A DNA stretch of 45,768 nt from Piscinibacter sp. (GTDB lineage: Bacteria > Pseudomonadota > Gammaproteobacteria > Burkholderiales > Burkholderiaceae_C), in the NCBI GenBank assembly GCA_019635485.1, contig JAHBZL010000040.1, forward strand, positions 1 through 45,768, in the 5' to 3' direction. The notes under the pieces were generated by a model, which had not been told where the DNA came from, searched no databases, and saw nothing but the letters and a program-made list of their open reading frames with translations. A program made the translations under genes and the position numbers. This document shows, one piece after another, positions 15,511 to 22,703 of this stretch. Numbering within the stretch: position 1 is the first letter of the stretch; each line of letters begins with the position of its first letter.

Positions 15511-16155
15511 TCAGCGTGGCGCCCACACGCCCTTGGCGGATGCCTTGGCCTGCCGCTCCGCCTCCTGGTACAGCGGCGGCGCGTCCGAAGTGGCGCGGCC
15601 CAGGCCGTTCAACAGCACCACCTGGGCCACGTCCTTGCCGGTGGCGGTCAGGCATCGGTGGCGCGCACCTTGCGGCGTGCAGGTCACCTGGTTGCCGTTG
15701 CTCCGCAGCCATTGGGCCATGCTGGGCAGGGCCGGCCCCGTGATGCCGTCCAGGCCCGCCAGGCGCACGCGCCGCCCGCCGACCATCAGCGTGTCGGTGG
15801 CGACGACCGAGTCGACGCTGCCTGACACGGGCGTCGCAGCGGTCTCGGCGGGACGCGTGGGGGCCGGCGATGCCGGCGCTACCGGCGGAGCAGGTGCGGG
15901 TGCAGGGGCCTCGGCGGGCGGCGATGCCGGCGCCGTCGTGGGTGGCGATGGAGCGGGTGGCGGCGGGGGGGCGGGCGGGGGCGACGGGGCCGGCGGCGTC
16001 GCCGCGGCCGGTGCGGCGGCGGAGGCCGATCCCTCGACCGCAGCCGGCTTGCGCTTGTTCTTGTAGAACGTGCCTTCGGCGCCGGCCTCGGCCAGCAGGC
16101 CGGCGGCCAGCAGCATCGTCGCACCGAGGGTGCGCAGTCGCTCAGCTGAAGTCAT
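15511..16155 (-). CDS. Exported SNase-like domain protein, probably inactive
   Basis: This 214-residue protein has a hydrophobic signal sequence (GATMLLAAGLLAEAGAEG), an Ala/Pro linker at about 42-108 and a thermonuclease-like domain at 116-214. The domain shows DTLMVGGRRVRLAGLDG, DVAQVVLLNGLGRA and a closing YQEAERQAKASAKGVW, the normal SNase ending. The active-site context is eroded: the usual D-G-D-T is A-T-D-T (only Asp121 kept), and the D-A-P-E after VRLAGLD is replaced by GITGP, so the catalytic Glu seems missing. A non-catalytic nucleic-acid- or protein-binding role is likely. The start overlaps the ATPase gene by 14 bases. The linker is encoded by G-rich tracts, including a 7-G run at 15965-15971. 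Confidence 0.72.
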   Translation of the reverse strand: MTSAERLRTLGATMLLAAGLLAEAGAEGTFYKNKRKPAAVEGSASAAAPAAATPPAPSPPPAPPPPPAPSPPTTAPASPPAEAPAPAPAPPVAPASPAPTRPAETAATPVSGSVDSVVATDTLMVGGRRVRLAGLDGITGPALPSMAQWLRSNGNQVTCTPQGARHRCLTATGKDVAQVVLLNGLGRATSDAPPLYQEAERQAKASAKGVWAPR

Positions 16156-18829
16156 GGTCCACCGCGATGATGTCCTGGCGCACGGCACCGGCCCGCTGGA
16201 TCTGCGCAAAGGCATGCCAGCGGCCCATGTGGATCAGGTCCGAAATCGACAGCGCGTCGGCCAGTTCGTTGCCGGACTTGCGGTAGTCGCGCTCCAGGTC
16301 CTCGGCGCGCCAGGCCGCCGCCTGCAGCGACTGGATCTGCGCCACGTCGCCGCCTTCGCCGCTGGTGACCTTGGGGATGAAGCGCGTGTCGTCGCTGTAG
16401 GCGCGCTGCGCGTGCGCGACGCCCAGCGAGAGCCGTTCCGGGCTGAGCAGGCCGAGAGCCGAGCGGAAGAACACGCTCGCACCGCCCCCGACGCCTTCGG
16501 TCTCGTCGACCGGCAACAGCGGGTCCCAGCCGTCGATCAGGCCGCGGTACTCGATGCTCTCGCGGTGGCCGTCGTCGTAGACGCGGTTGCGTTCGTATTG
16601 GCCGGCACACCAGCAGGCGTACTCGACCGTGTCCCGGTCCTCGGTGCGGAAGAACACCTTGGAGCGGGCCTGCTGCATGAAGTTGGTGGCCGAGTCGTGG
16701 CCGACCGCCTGGTACAGGCCGGCCGCCGTCTGGGTCGCGAAGATGCCGGCCACGCCGGTCGAGCGGGCCACGTTCCAGAACGTCGCGTCGCTCAGGCCCG
16801 AGGTCGGGTCGACGGTGACGATCTCCTGCACCTCGTCCATCACGACGATGCAGGGGCGGTCCTGCGGTTTGACGGTGACCTTGCCCTGGCGGAACGCGGC
16901 CTCCCGTACGCGGGCCTCGCGGTACAGGTTGGTCTTGATCAGCACGGTGACGATGCGCGCGGGCAGACCGTCCTCGACGGACGACAGCGCGTTCAACACC
17001 ACCTGGCCGTCGAGCGCCGCGGCAATCGAGATGGTGTCGGCCGGGTTTCCGCTCGCGAAGCGCTCGCGCAGCACCGCCGCGCCGGCGAAGCCGTCCAGCA
17101 GCTGCGTCACGTTGGCGACGATGCCGGTGCGCGTCTCGCTGGCCATGTCGCGCCAGCTCGACTCGAGGTACACCATGCTGTCGTAAACCTCCTTCGTGGT
17201 CACCCGGTCGTAGGTGCGCTTCAGCGCCGCATAGGCTTCCGGCTGGTCGAGCAGCTGCTGGGCGCGGTCGGCCGCGCCGCCGATCCACTCGCGCAGGGCG
17301 CCGGTGGCCTCCAGGATGCGCTCCTGCCGCAGCACGGCCTGGTAGGCCCACCACAGGCTGTACGGCGACATGCCCTCCCGCGTGACCACCGCCTGGCCCA
17401 GCTCGGTGAGCGCGTAGGCCTGGGCGACACTGAGCACGTTGCGCAGCACATTGGCAGCCATGTCGGGCCAGAAGCTGTCGCCGCCCGAGCCGCCGGACAG
17501 CTGCGTCATCACCGAGCGCAGGGTGCCGGCGATCTGCGTCGGCGTCAGGCCGGCGAACACGTCGACACCCTTCTGTCCCGGGCCGGTGCCGATCACGATC
17601 GGCTCCACGCCGGGCCGCTCGCTGCGCACCACCGAGGCGACGTCGTTCCACAGCACACCCTTCGCGTCGCAGACGTACATGCCGAACTGCGGCCGGCGCA
17701 GCAGCTGGCGGATCAGCGGCTTCAGCAGCGCCGTGGTCTTGCCTTCGCCGGTGCCGCCGAACACGAGCAGGTGCTGGAACAGCGATTCCTGATCCAGGCG
17801 CAGCGGCTGCCCGGGGGTCGGCGCGGACAGGTCGCCGCGGGCCCGCAGCGTGCCGCTGGCGCGGCCGATGTCGAAGCTCGGCACGCCGCGCAGGTAGTCC
17901 GTGGCCAGCAGCACCTGTTGCCGGTAGGTGCGCCGGACCAGGTTGCGCGTCTCGGTCCGGTAGGCCCAGCGCACGTCCGCATCCTTGGACTGCCATTCGT
18001 AGGGCGCGGCCTTCTGGCGCTGCCAGTTGCGCAGCAGCAGCAGCAGCGCGAGCAGTCCGAGGCCGAGGCAGGCGATGGCGATGCCGGGCAGCATCACCGC
18101 GACATTGCCGGCCGTGCGCAGCAACGTCGGCCCGATCACCGACAGCGAGGCGCTCGCGATCCAGGTCGTCGGCACCGGCACCGGTTCCTGGCCGGGCCAT
18201 TGCTCGACGCGCAGCGCGTCGCCGCCCTTGAGCTGGCCGAACGCATCGGCCACGCCGCTGAACGCACTCAGCAGGGCTGCCAGCGTCAGCGCGACGAAGG
18301 CCAGGCCGGCCATCGTTGCCGCGACCCGCGCCGACGAGCGCAGCGCCGCGTCGGTCATGTGCCGATCGCCGAGCCAGTCCAGCCGCATGCCGCCGATCAG
18401 CCGCCCATCGTCGAAGGGCGGGCGTGCGACGTCATCCGGCACATCCCGGTAGAGATCCGGGAACACGCTCTCCGGCCAGAGCTGCAGTGCGGCCTCGCGC
18501 CGGTCGCCGCGGACCAGCAGCGCCGGCAGGTCGGTGCGCGCAGGGGCGAGGCGCCACTGCGACAAGCGGTCGACCAGGCCGGCCACATGGCGGTCCAGCG
18601 GCACGACGCGCAGCAGGCGTGCCATCAGCCAGTCCATCGGCCGCCAGAAGACGATCGCGACGAAGCCGACGGCGAACAGCAGCACGGCGGGCAGCAGGTT
18701 CAGCGCGCGCAGCGCGATGCGGCGCACGAACGGAACGGCCAGGGCCACCGCGAAGGCGACGCCGATCAGCAGCACCGTGCCGATCACGCTGCCGAGTCCG
18801 CCGCCGAGAAGTCGAAGGGCATCGAGCAT
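16142..18829 (-). CDS. VirD4/TraG-like type IV coupling ATPase
   Basis: This 895-residue membrane ATPase of the HerA/FtsK-VirD4 superfamily is the core of the operon. Membrane segments lie at about 10-30, 42-62, 170-192 and 243-268. The ATPase domain has a Walker A FGGTGEGKTT at 357-366, a Walker B IVVMDEVQEI at 661-670 and an ATQT sensor near 698-701. YVCDAKGVLW and the C-terminal FFRTEDRDTVEYACWCAGQ segment match TraG/TraD-type coupling proteins (TraM-recognition region). Coupling proteins hand DNA or proteins to type IV secretion machines, yet no relaxase, VirB4 or pilus gene is nearby. It follows the single-pass protein gene by 18 bases. Substrate and partner channel are unknown. Confidence 0.88.
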   Translation of the reverse strand: MLDALRLLGGGLGSVIGTVLLIGVAFAVALAVPFVRRIALRALNLLPAVLLFAVGFVAIVFWRPMDWLMARLLRVVPLDRHVAGLVDRLSQWRLAPARTDLPALLVRGDRREAALQLWPESVFPDLYRDVPDDVARPPFDDGRLIGGMRLDWLGDRHMTDAALRSSARVAATMAGLAFVALTLAALLSAFSGVADAFGQLKGGDALRVEQWPGQEPVPVPTTWIASASLSVIGPTLLRTAGNVAVMLPGIAIACLGLGLLALLLLLRNWQRQKAAPYEWQSKDADVRWAYRTETRNLVRRTYRQQVLLATDYLRGVPSFDIGRASGTLRARGDLSAPTPGQPLRLDQESLFQHLLVFGGTGEGKTTALLKPLIRQLLRRPQFGMYVCDAKGVLWNDVASVVRSERPGVEPIVIGTGPGQKGVDVFAGLTPTQIAGTLRSVMTQLSGGSGGDSFWPDMAANVLRNVLSVAQAYALTELGQAVVTREGMSPYSLWWAYQAVLRQERILEATGALREWIGGAADRAQQLLDQPEAYAALKRTYDRVTTKEVYDSMVYLESSWRDMASETRTGIVANVTQLLDGFAGAAVLRERFASGNPADTISIAAALDGQVVLNALSSVEDGLPARIVTVLIKTNLYREARVREAAFRQGKVTVKPQDRPCIVVMDEVQEIVTVDPTSGLSDATFWNVARSTGVAGIFATQTAAGLYQAVGHDSATNFMQQARSKVFFRTEDRDTVEYACWCAGQYERNRVYDDGHRESIEYRGLIDGWDPLLPVDETEGVGGGASVFFRSALGLLSPERLSLGVAHAQRAYSDDTRFIPKVTSGEGGDVAQIQSLQAAAWRAEDLERDYRKSGNELADALSISDLIHMGRWHAFAQIQRAGAVRQDIIAVDHDFS

Positions 18830-18847
18830 GGGGATCCCTCCGTCCGC

Positions 18848-19477
18848 TCAGCGTTCGTCGGGCAGCAGCGGTGCCAGCGACAACGGGATGTCGCGTGCCC
18901 GCAGCGACGGGTACGGCCGCGGCTGGTACAGGCCCGGTCCCTGCAGCGACCCGTACTGCCACTTGTCGCCGAATTTCTTGAACACGCCGATCCAGCGCGC
19001 GGCCTGCGCGCGCGTGGGCTGCCCGACATTGACGTTGGCCGCGACCACGTAGAGGTCGCCCGCCTTCAGGTAGTGCAGCTGCTCGCTGTGCCAGTCACCC
19101 TTCCACAGTGCGTCGCGTTCCGTCTCCGTGAACGTGAAGGTGTCGGTGGGCAGTTCACCGGAGCGGTCGAGCGAGTGCAGCACGGCGTCGATCACCTCCG
19201 ACAGCTCGGCGACAGGCGGCAGCGCGGCCAGCTCGGACGCGCCGAGCGTCGGCCGCTGCAGCGGTGTGACAGCCGCTTCGGCGCGTGTCTGCGCCTTGGC
19301 GAGGCGCTGCTGCACGATCGATGCGACCGACGCTTCCGGCCGCGTTCCGGGGGCCAGGCTCGCCACCCAGGCGCCGACCCAGATCAGCAGCAAGCCGCTA
19401 CCGACGAACCACGGCTGGAGACGGCGCAGCCGTGCGGCACGCACGTGGCCGTCGCTGACCAGTGACTCCCACAGCAT
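18848..19477 (-). CDS. Single-pass membrane protein, first gene of the coupling-ATPase operon
   Basis: This 209-residue protein is of unknown family. One membrane helix lies at about 24-44 (FVGSGLLLIWVGAWVASL) after a short, basic cytoplasmic N-terminus. A helical stretch follows (ASIVQQRLAKAQTRAEAA), then a probable periplasmic alpha/beta domain with FTFTETERDALWKGDWHSEQ, YVVAANVNVGQPTRAQAARW and GVFKKFGDKWQYGSL. The layout resembles bitopic partners of type IV secretion ATPases (VirB8/IcmL-like). I see no motif that proves that relation, so it is only a guess. It starts the operon, with a possible promoter just upstream. Confidence 0.66.
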   Translation of the reverse strand: MLWESLVSDGHVRAARLRRLQPWFVGSGLLLIWVGAWVASLAPGTRPEASVASIVQQRLAKAQTRAEAAVTPLQRPTLGASELAALPPVAELSEVIDAVLHSLDRSGELPTDTFTFTETERDALWKGDWHSEQLHYLKAGDLYVVAANVNVGQPTRAQAARWIGVFKKFGDKWQYGSLQGPGLYQPRPYPSLRARDIPLSLAPLLPDER

Positions 19478-19513
19478 CCCGTCGCCCCCGCGTTCTTACT
19501 TTTGGTTGCATCT

Positions 19514-19542
19514 ATTGTGGGAGGGATTCGGAACGTCTGCAA
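19514..19542 (-). promoter_or_regulatory. Possible promoter of the coupling-ATPase operon
   Basis: On the minus strand TTGCAG (19537-19542) and CACAAT (19514-19519) are 17 bases apart in a locally AT-richer stretch, 37 bases upstream of the first start codon. The match to the sigma-70 consensus is only partial (3/6 and 4/6). No ribosome-binding site stronger than a G-rich stretch is seen. Confidence 0.3.
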
Positions 19543-19577
19543 GCCGTGACGCGACGCGCGGGCGGCGGCCGGCCGCG

Positions 19578-20066
19578 TCAGCCGCGCCGCACGCGGCGCA
19601 GTTCGTCGAGGATCAGCAGGGCGGCGCCGATGCTGATCGCGCTGTCGGCGACGTTGAAGGACGGGAAGTACCAGCCGGCGTGGTGCACCTGGATGAAGTC
19701 GACCACGTAGCCGTGCAGCAGGCGATCGACCACGTTGCCGAGCGCGCCGCCGAGGATCAGCGCCAGTGCGGTGGCGAACAGCCGCTGGCCGGCATGCCGG
19801 CGCAGCAGCCAGACGATGAAGACCGCGGCGGCGGCGCCGAGCACGACGAAGAACCAGCGCTGCCAGCCGGACGCGCCGGCGAGGAACGAGAACGCGGCGC
19901 CCGCGTTGTGCACGCGCACGAGGTTGAAGAACGAGGTCACCATGTGGCTGTCGCCGAGTTCGAACATGCGCAGCACGAGCGTCTTGGTGAGCTGGTCCAG
20001 CAGGATCACGAGCAGCGCGATGCCGAGCCACGGCAGCAGGGTGGAGGAACGGGAGGAGGCGGACAT
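19578..20066 (-). CDS. lspA: Signal peptidase II (lipoprotein signal peptidase)
   Basis: LspA removes the signal peptide from prolipoproteins at the inner membrane. The 162-residue protein has four membrane helices and the family motifs DQLTKTLV near residue 25, [35 protein letters not shown] (first catalytic Asp) and [12 protein letters not shown] (second catalytic Asp). The length is normal for the family. In most Burkholderiales lspA directly follows ileS; here a hybrid kinase gene and a convergent acyltransferase gene lie between them. It therefore must have its own promoter in the 107-bp divergent region. Confidence 0.96.
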   Translation of the reverse strand: MSASSRSSTLLPWLGIALLVILLDQLTKTLVLRMFELGDSHMVTSFFNLVRVHNAGAAFSFLAGASGWQRWFFVVLGAAAAVFIVWLLRRHAGQRLFATALALILGGALGNVVDRLLHGYVVDFIQVHHAGWYFPSFNVADSAISIGAALLILDELRRVRRG

Positions 20067-20173
20067 GGGGTGGCGTCGAAAGCGGGCGTGACTGTAACCG
20101 AGCAGGGGAAAGCGCCCGCTTGGCGCCCCTATTCACGGCACTGCCGTGCCGTCCGCGCCGCGACCATGCGCCT

Positions 20174-20845
20174 GTGCCCACCGCCCCGCTCAGCTTCACC
20201 CTCCGCGTGGCGCGCAGCGCGGCCGACCTGGCCGACGCCTGCCGCGTGCGCAGCGCCGCCTACGGCCGCCACCTGCCGGCGATGGCCCAGCCGCTGGGCC
20301 GGCCGGACGCGCTCGACGCGCAGCCGGGCACCGCGGTGCTGCTGTGCCGCGACAAGGCGAGCGGCGCTGCGGTCGGCACGCTGCGCATCCAGCGCAACCA
20401 GCACGGCCCGCTGCTGCTGGAGCAGCGGCTGATCCTGCCGCGTCACCTGGCGGAGCGGCCGCGCGCCGAGATCACGCGCCTGGCCGTGCTGCCGGGGGCC
20501 GACGCGCAGGTCCGGCTGGCCCTGATGAAGGCGAGCTACCTGTACGGGCTCGCCAGCCAGGTGCGCCACCTCGTGATCGGCGCGCGCAGCGAGCCGCTGA
20601 TCCGCATCTACCGCCGTCTCGGCTTCGAGGACGTGCTCGGCCCCGACGTGCGCGTGCCGCTGGCGCACGCGGGGGGCCTGCCGCACCGCATCCTCGCGCT
20701 CGACATCGTGGCGGCGGAGCGCACCTGGCTCGCCGCCGGCCACGGGCTCTACCCGTTCATGGTCGACACCTGGCATCCGGACCTCCAGCTGTTCGACGAG
20801 ACCCCGCCGATCGGCGCCGCGCTGCCGCTCGAGGCCGCGGCCTGA
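20174..20845 (+). CDS. FeeM-like N-acyl amino acid synthase
   Basis: This 223-residue GNAT-like acyltransferase resembles the catalytic core of FeeM and AHL synthases, which join a fatty acyl chain from acyl-ACP to an amino acid. The core shows ADACRVRSAAYGRHLPA, VGTLRIQRNQHGPLL, the RAEITRLAVLPGA strand with the conserved E-x-x-R, and VIGARSEPLIRIYRRLGFEDV. The start was placed at GTG 20174; the frame is open upstream to a TTG at 20120, but that lead has no family similarity. It is divergent from lspA and ends 18 bases from the convergent hybrid kinase. The product (signal lipid or membrane aminolipid) is unknown. Confidence 0.78.
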   Translation: MPTAPLSFTLRVARSAADLADACRVRSAAYGRHLPAMAQPLGRPDALDAQPGTAVLLCRDKASGAAVGTLRIQRNQHGPLLLEQRLILPRHLAERPRAEITRLAVLPGADAQVRLALMKASYLYGLASQVRHLVIGARSEPLIRIYRRLGFEDVLGPDVRVPLAHAGGLPHRILALDIVAAERTWLAAGHGLYPFMVDTWHPDLQLFDETPPIGAALPLEAAA

Positions 20846-20863
20846 GCGCCGTCCGGGCGCGCC

Positions 20864-22678
20864 TCAGCCGCCGGGCCGCCCGCCCCAGCGCGCCAGCGCG
20901 TAGGCCAGCTGCGCCTGCGTGAAGGGCTTGGCCAGCACCTCGTCCATGCCGGCGGCGAGACACTGTTCGCGCTCGCTGCTCGAGGTGGTCGCGGTCAGGG
21001 CCAGCACCGGCACGCGGGGCAGGCCGAGCAGCCGCTCCTGCGTGCGGATCTCGCGTGTCGCGGCCAGGCCGTCCATCGCCGGCATGCGCCAGTCCATCAG
21101 CACCAGTTCGGGCCGCCCGGTCTCGCGCAGCGCATGGCCGACCGCCTGCTTGCCATCGCCGACGCGCTCGAAGGCCACGCCGAGCGCGCCGAGGTAGGCG
21201 CCGACGATCAGCGCGTTGACCTCGTCGTCCTCGGCCACCAGCACGCGGCGCGGCAGCAGCGCGCCGCCCGGCTCGGCCGGGCGCGGGCCGTCGGGCGCGC
21301 TGCCGGCGGGCATGCGCGCGGTGAACACGAAGCGCGAGCCGCGGCCGAGCCGGCTGGTGGCGGTGATGTCGCCGCCCATCGACTGCGCGATCTCGCGCGC
21401 GATGGTCAGCCCGAGTCCCGCGCCCTCGGCCGGGTGCAGCGGTGCATGGTCGCTCTGCTCGAAGGCCTGGAAGACCCGCTCCAGTTCGTCCTCGGGGATG
21501 CCCGGGCCGCTGTCGATCACCTCGATGCGGAACTCGTCCGCCGCGTCGCCGCGCGCGACGCGCAGCCGGATGCCGCCGCGCTCGGTGAACTTCACCGCGT
21601 TGCCCAGCAGGTTGTGCAGCACCTGCCGGAAACGTGCCGCGTCGCCAAGCACCCAGCTCGGGCGCGGCAGCGCGAGGTCGACCGTCATGCCCAGGCCCTT
21701 GTCCTGCGCGCGCACCGCGAACACGTCGGCCAGCTGCTCGCACTGGTCGACCAGGTCGAACGACTCGCTGCGCGTCTCGAAGCGCCCGGCCTCGATGCGC
21801 GACAGGTCCAGCAGGTCGTTGATCAGCGCCAGCAGGTGCACGCCGGAGGCCTCGATCAGCTCGACGCGGCGCTGCAGCGCCGGCTCCTGCAGCTCCAGGT
21901 GCACGAGGCGCGCCAGCCCGAGGATGCCGTGCAGCGGCGTGCGCAGCTCGTGGCTGATCTTGGCCAGGAACTCGGACTTCACCGCGCTCTGCGCATGCGC
22001 GAGCTGCAGCGCGGCCACCTTCTCGCGGGCCAGCGTCTCGGCCTGCACGCGCACCAGCACGCTGGCGACGAAGCGCCGCTGCGCCGCGACGGCGGTGGCC
22101 ATCTGCAGCGCCAGCAGGATCAGCATGCCGATGCTGCCGACCAGGCCGGCCTCGTCGCCGCGCAGCGCCAGCCCGAAGCCGGTCAGGGCCAGGATCGGGC
22201 CGACGTAGGCCAGGGTCGCCAGCGTGCGCACCTGCAGCCCGAAGGTGGCGACGCAGGTGACACAGGCCATCACGGCAGCGATCAGCGACGCCAGCGCGAC
22301 GGACCCTTCGACGAGGTACAGGCCGGCGGCGCCCCAGACGATGCCGTCCAGCGCGAGCAGGGCGTAGGTGGCGGTGCGCCAGCCGGAGGCCGGGCTCTGG
22401 CCGCGCCGTGACCAGGACAGCGCGAGCGCCATGCGGGCCGCCGCGACCGCCAGCTTGACGCCGACCCAGGTCTGCACGAGCAGCGGGTCGACGGTGGTGG
22501 TGAGCAGCCAGGCGGCGATCAGCGCGAAGACGGTCGCCGCCAGCGTGCCGAAGCGCGTGTGCGACAGCACCATGCGCAACTGGTCGAGTGCGACCGCCGT
22601 GCGGTCGCGTGCCTCCAGCGGCAGGCCCAGCTCGCGGGCCACCGCTGCCTCCATCGCCGACCGGTCGAGCCCCAGCAT
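20864..22678 (-). CDS. Hybrid sensor histidine kinase/response regulator
   Basis: This 604-residue inner-membrane signalling protein has about six membrane helices at 45-200 forming an integral sensor (no periplasmic domain of note). A short coiled linker leads to a HisKA domain with phosphoacceptor His243 in ISHELRTPLHG. The HATPase domain has an N box HNLLGNAVKF (355-364), DSGPGIPEDE and GLGLTIAREI. The C-terminus is a receiver domain (478-600) with Asp529 in VLMDWRMPAMDG and the conserved Lys in VLAKPFT. The architecture is that of phosphorelay kinases needing an external Hpt protein. It lies 25 bases downstream of ileS on the same strand, so read-through is possible. Confidence 0.93.
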   Translation of the reverse strand: MLGLDRSAMEAAVARELGLPLEARDRTAVALDQLRMVLSHTRFGTLAATVFALIAAWLLTTTVDPLLVQTWVGVKLAVAAARMALALSWSRRGQSPASGWRTATYALLALDGIVWGAAGLYLVEGSVALASLIAAVMACVTCVATFGLQVRTLATLAYVGPILALTGFGLALRGDEAGLVGSIGMLILLALQMATAVAAQRRFVASVLVRVQAETLAREKVAALQLAHAQSAVKSEFLAKISHELRTPLHGILGLARLVHLELQEPALQRRVELIEASGVHLLALINDLLDLSRIEAGRFETRSESFDLVDQCEQLADVFAVRAQDKGLGMTVDLALPRPSWVLGDAARFRQVLHNLLGNAVKFTERGGIRLRVARGDAADEFRIEVIDSGPGIPEDELERVFQAFEQSDHAPLHPAEGAGLGLTIAREIAQSMGGDITATSRLGRGSRFVFTARMPAGSAPDGPRPAEPGGALLPRRVLVAEDDEVNALIVGAYLGALGVAFERVGDGKQAVGHALRETGRPELVLMDWRMPAMDGLAATREIRTQERLLGLPRVPVLALTATTSSSEREQCLAAGMDEVLAKPFTQAQLAYALARWGGRPGG

Positions 22679-22703
22679 GTTGCAGCCTTCCGGGGCGGCT
22701 GCG

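Noticed and set aside
16070-19465. A plus-strand open frame of 1131 codons
   Set aside because: It lies exactly antisense to the coupling ATPase, which has intact Walker motifs and membrane helices; the plus frame has none.
13671-19477. Integrative conjugative element or prophage
   Set aside because: No integrase, relaxase, VirB/Trb gene, tRNA target or direct flanking repeats were found, and base composition matches the neighbours.
20846-20863. Bidirectional terminator between the acyltransferase and kinase genes
   Set aside because: Only a 5-bp GCGCC/GGCGC stem without T tracts fits in the 18 bases, too weak to report as a terminator.
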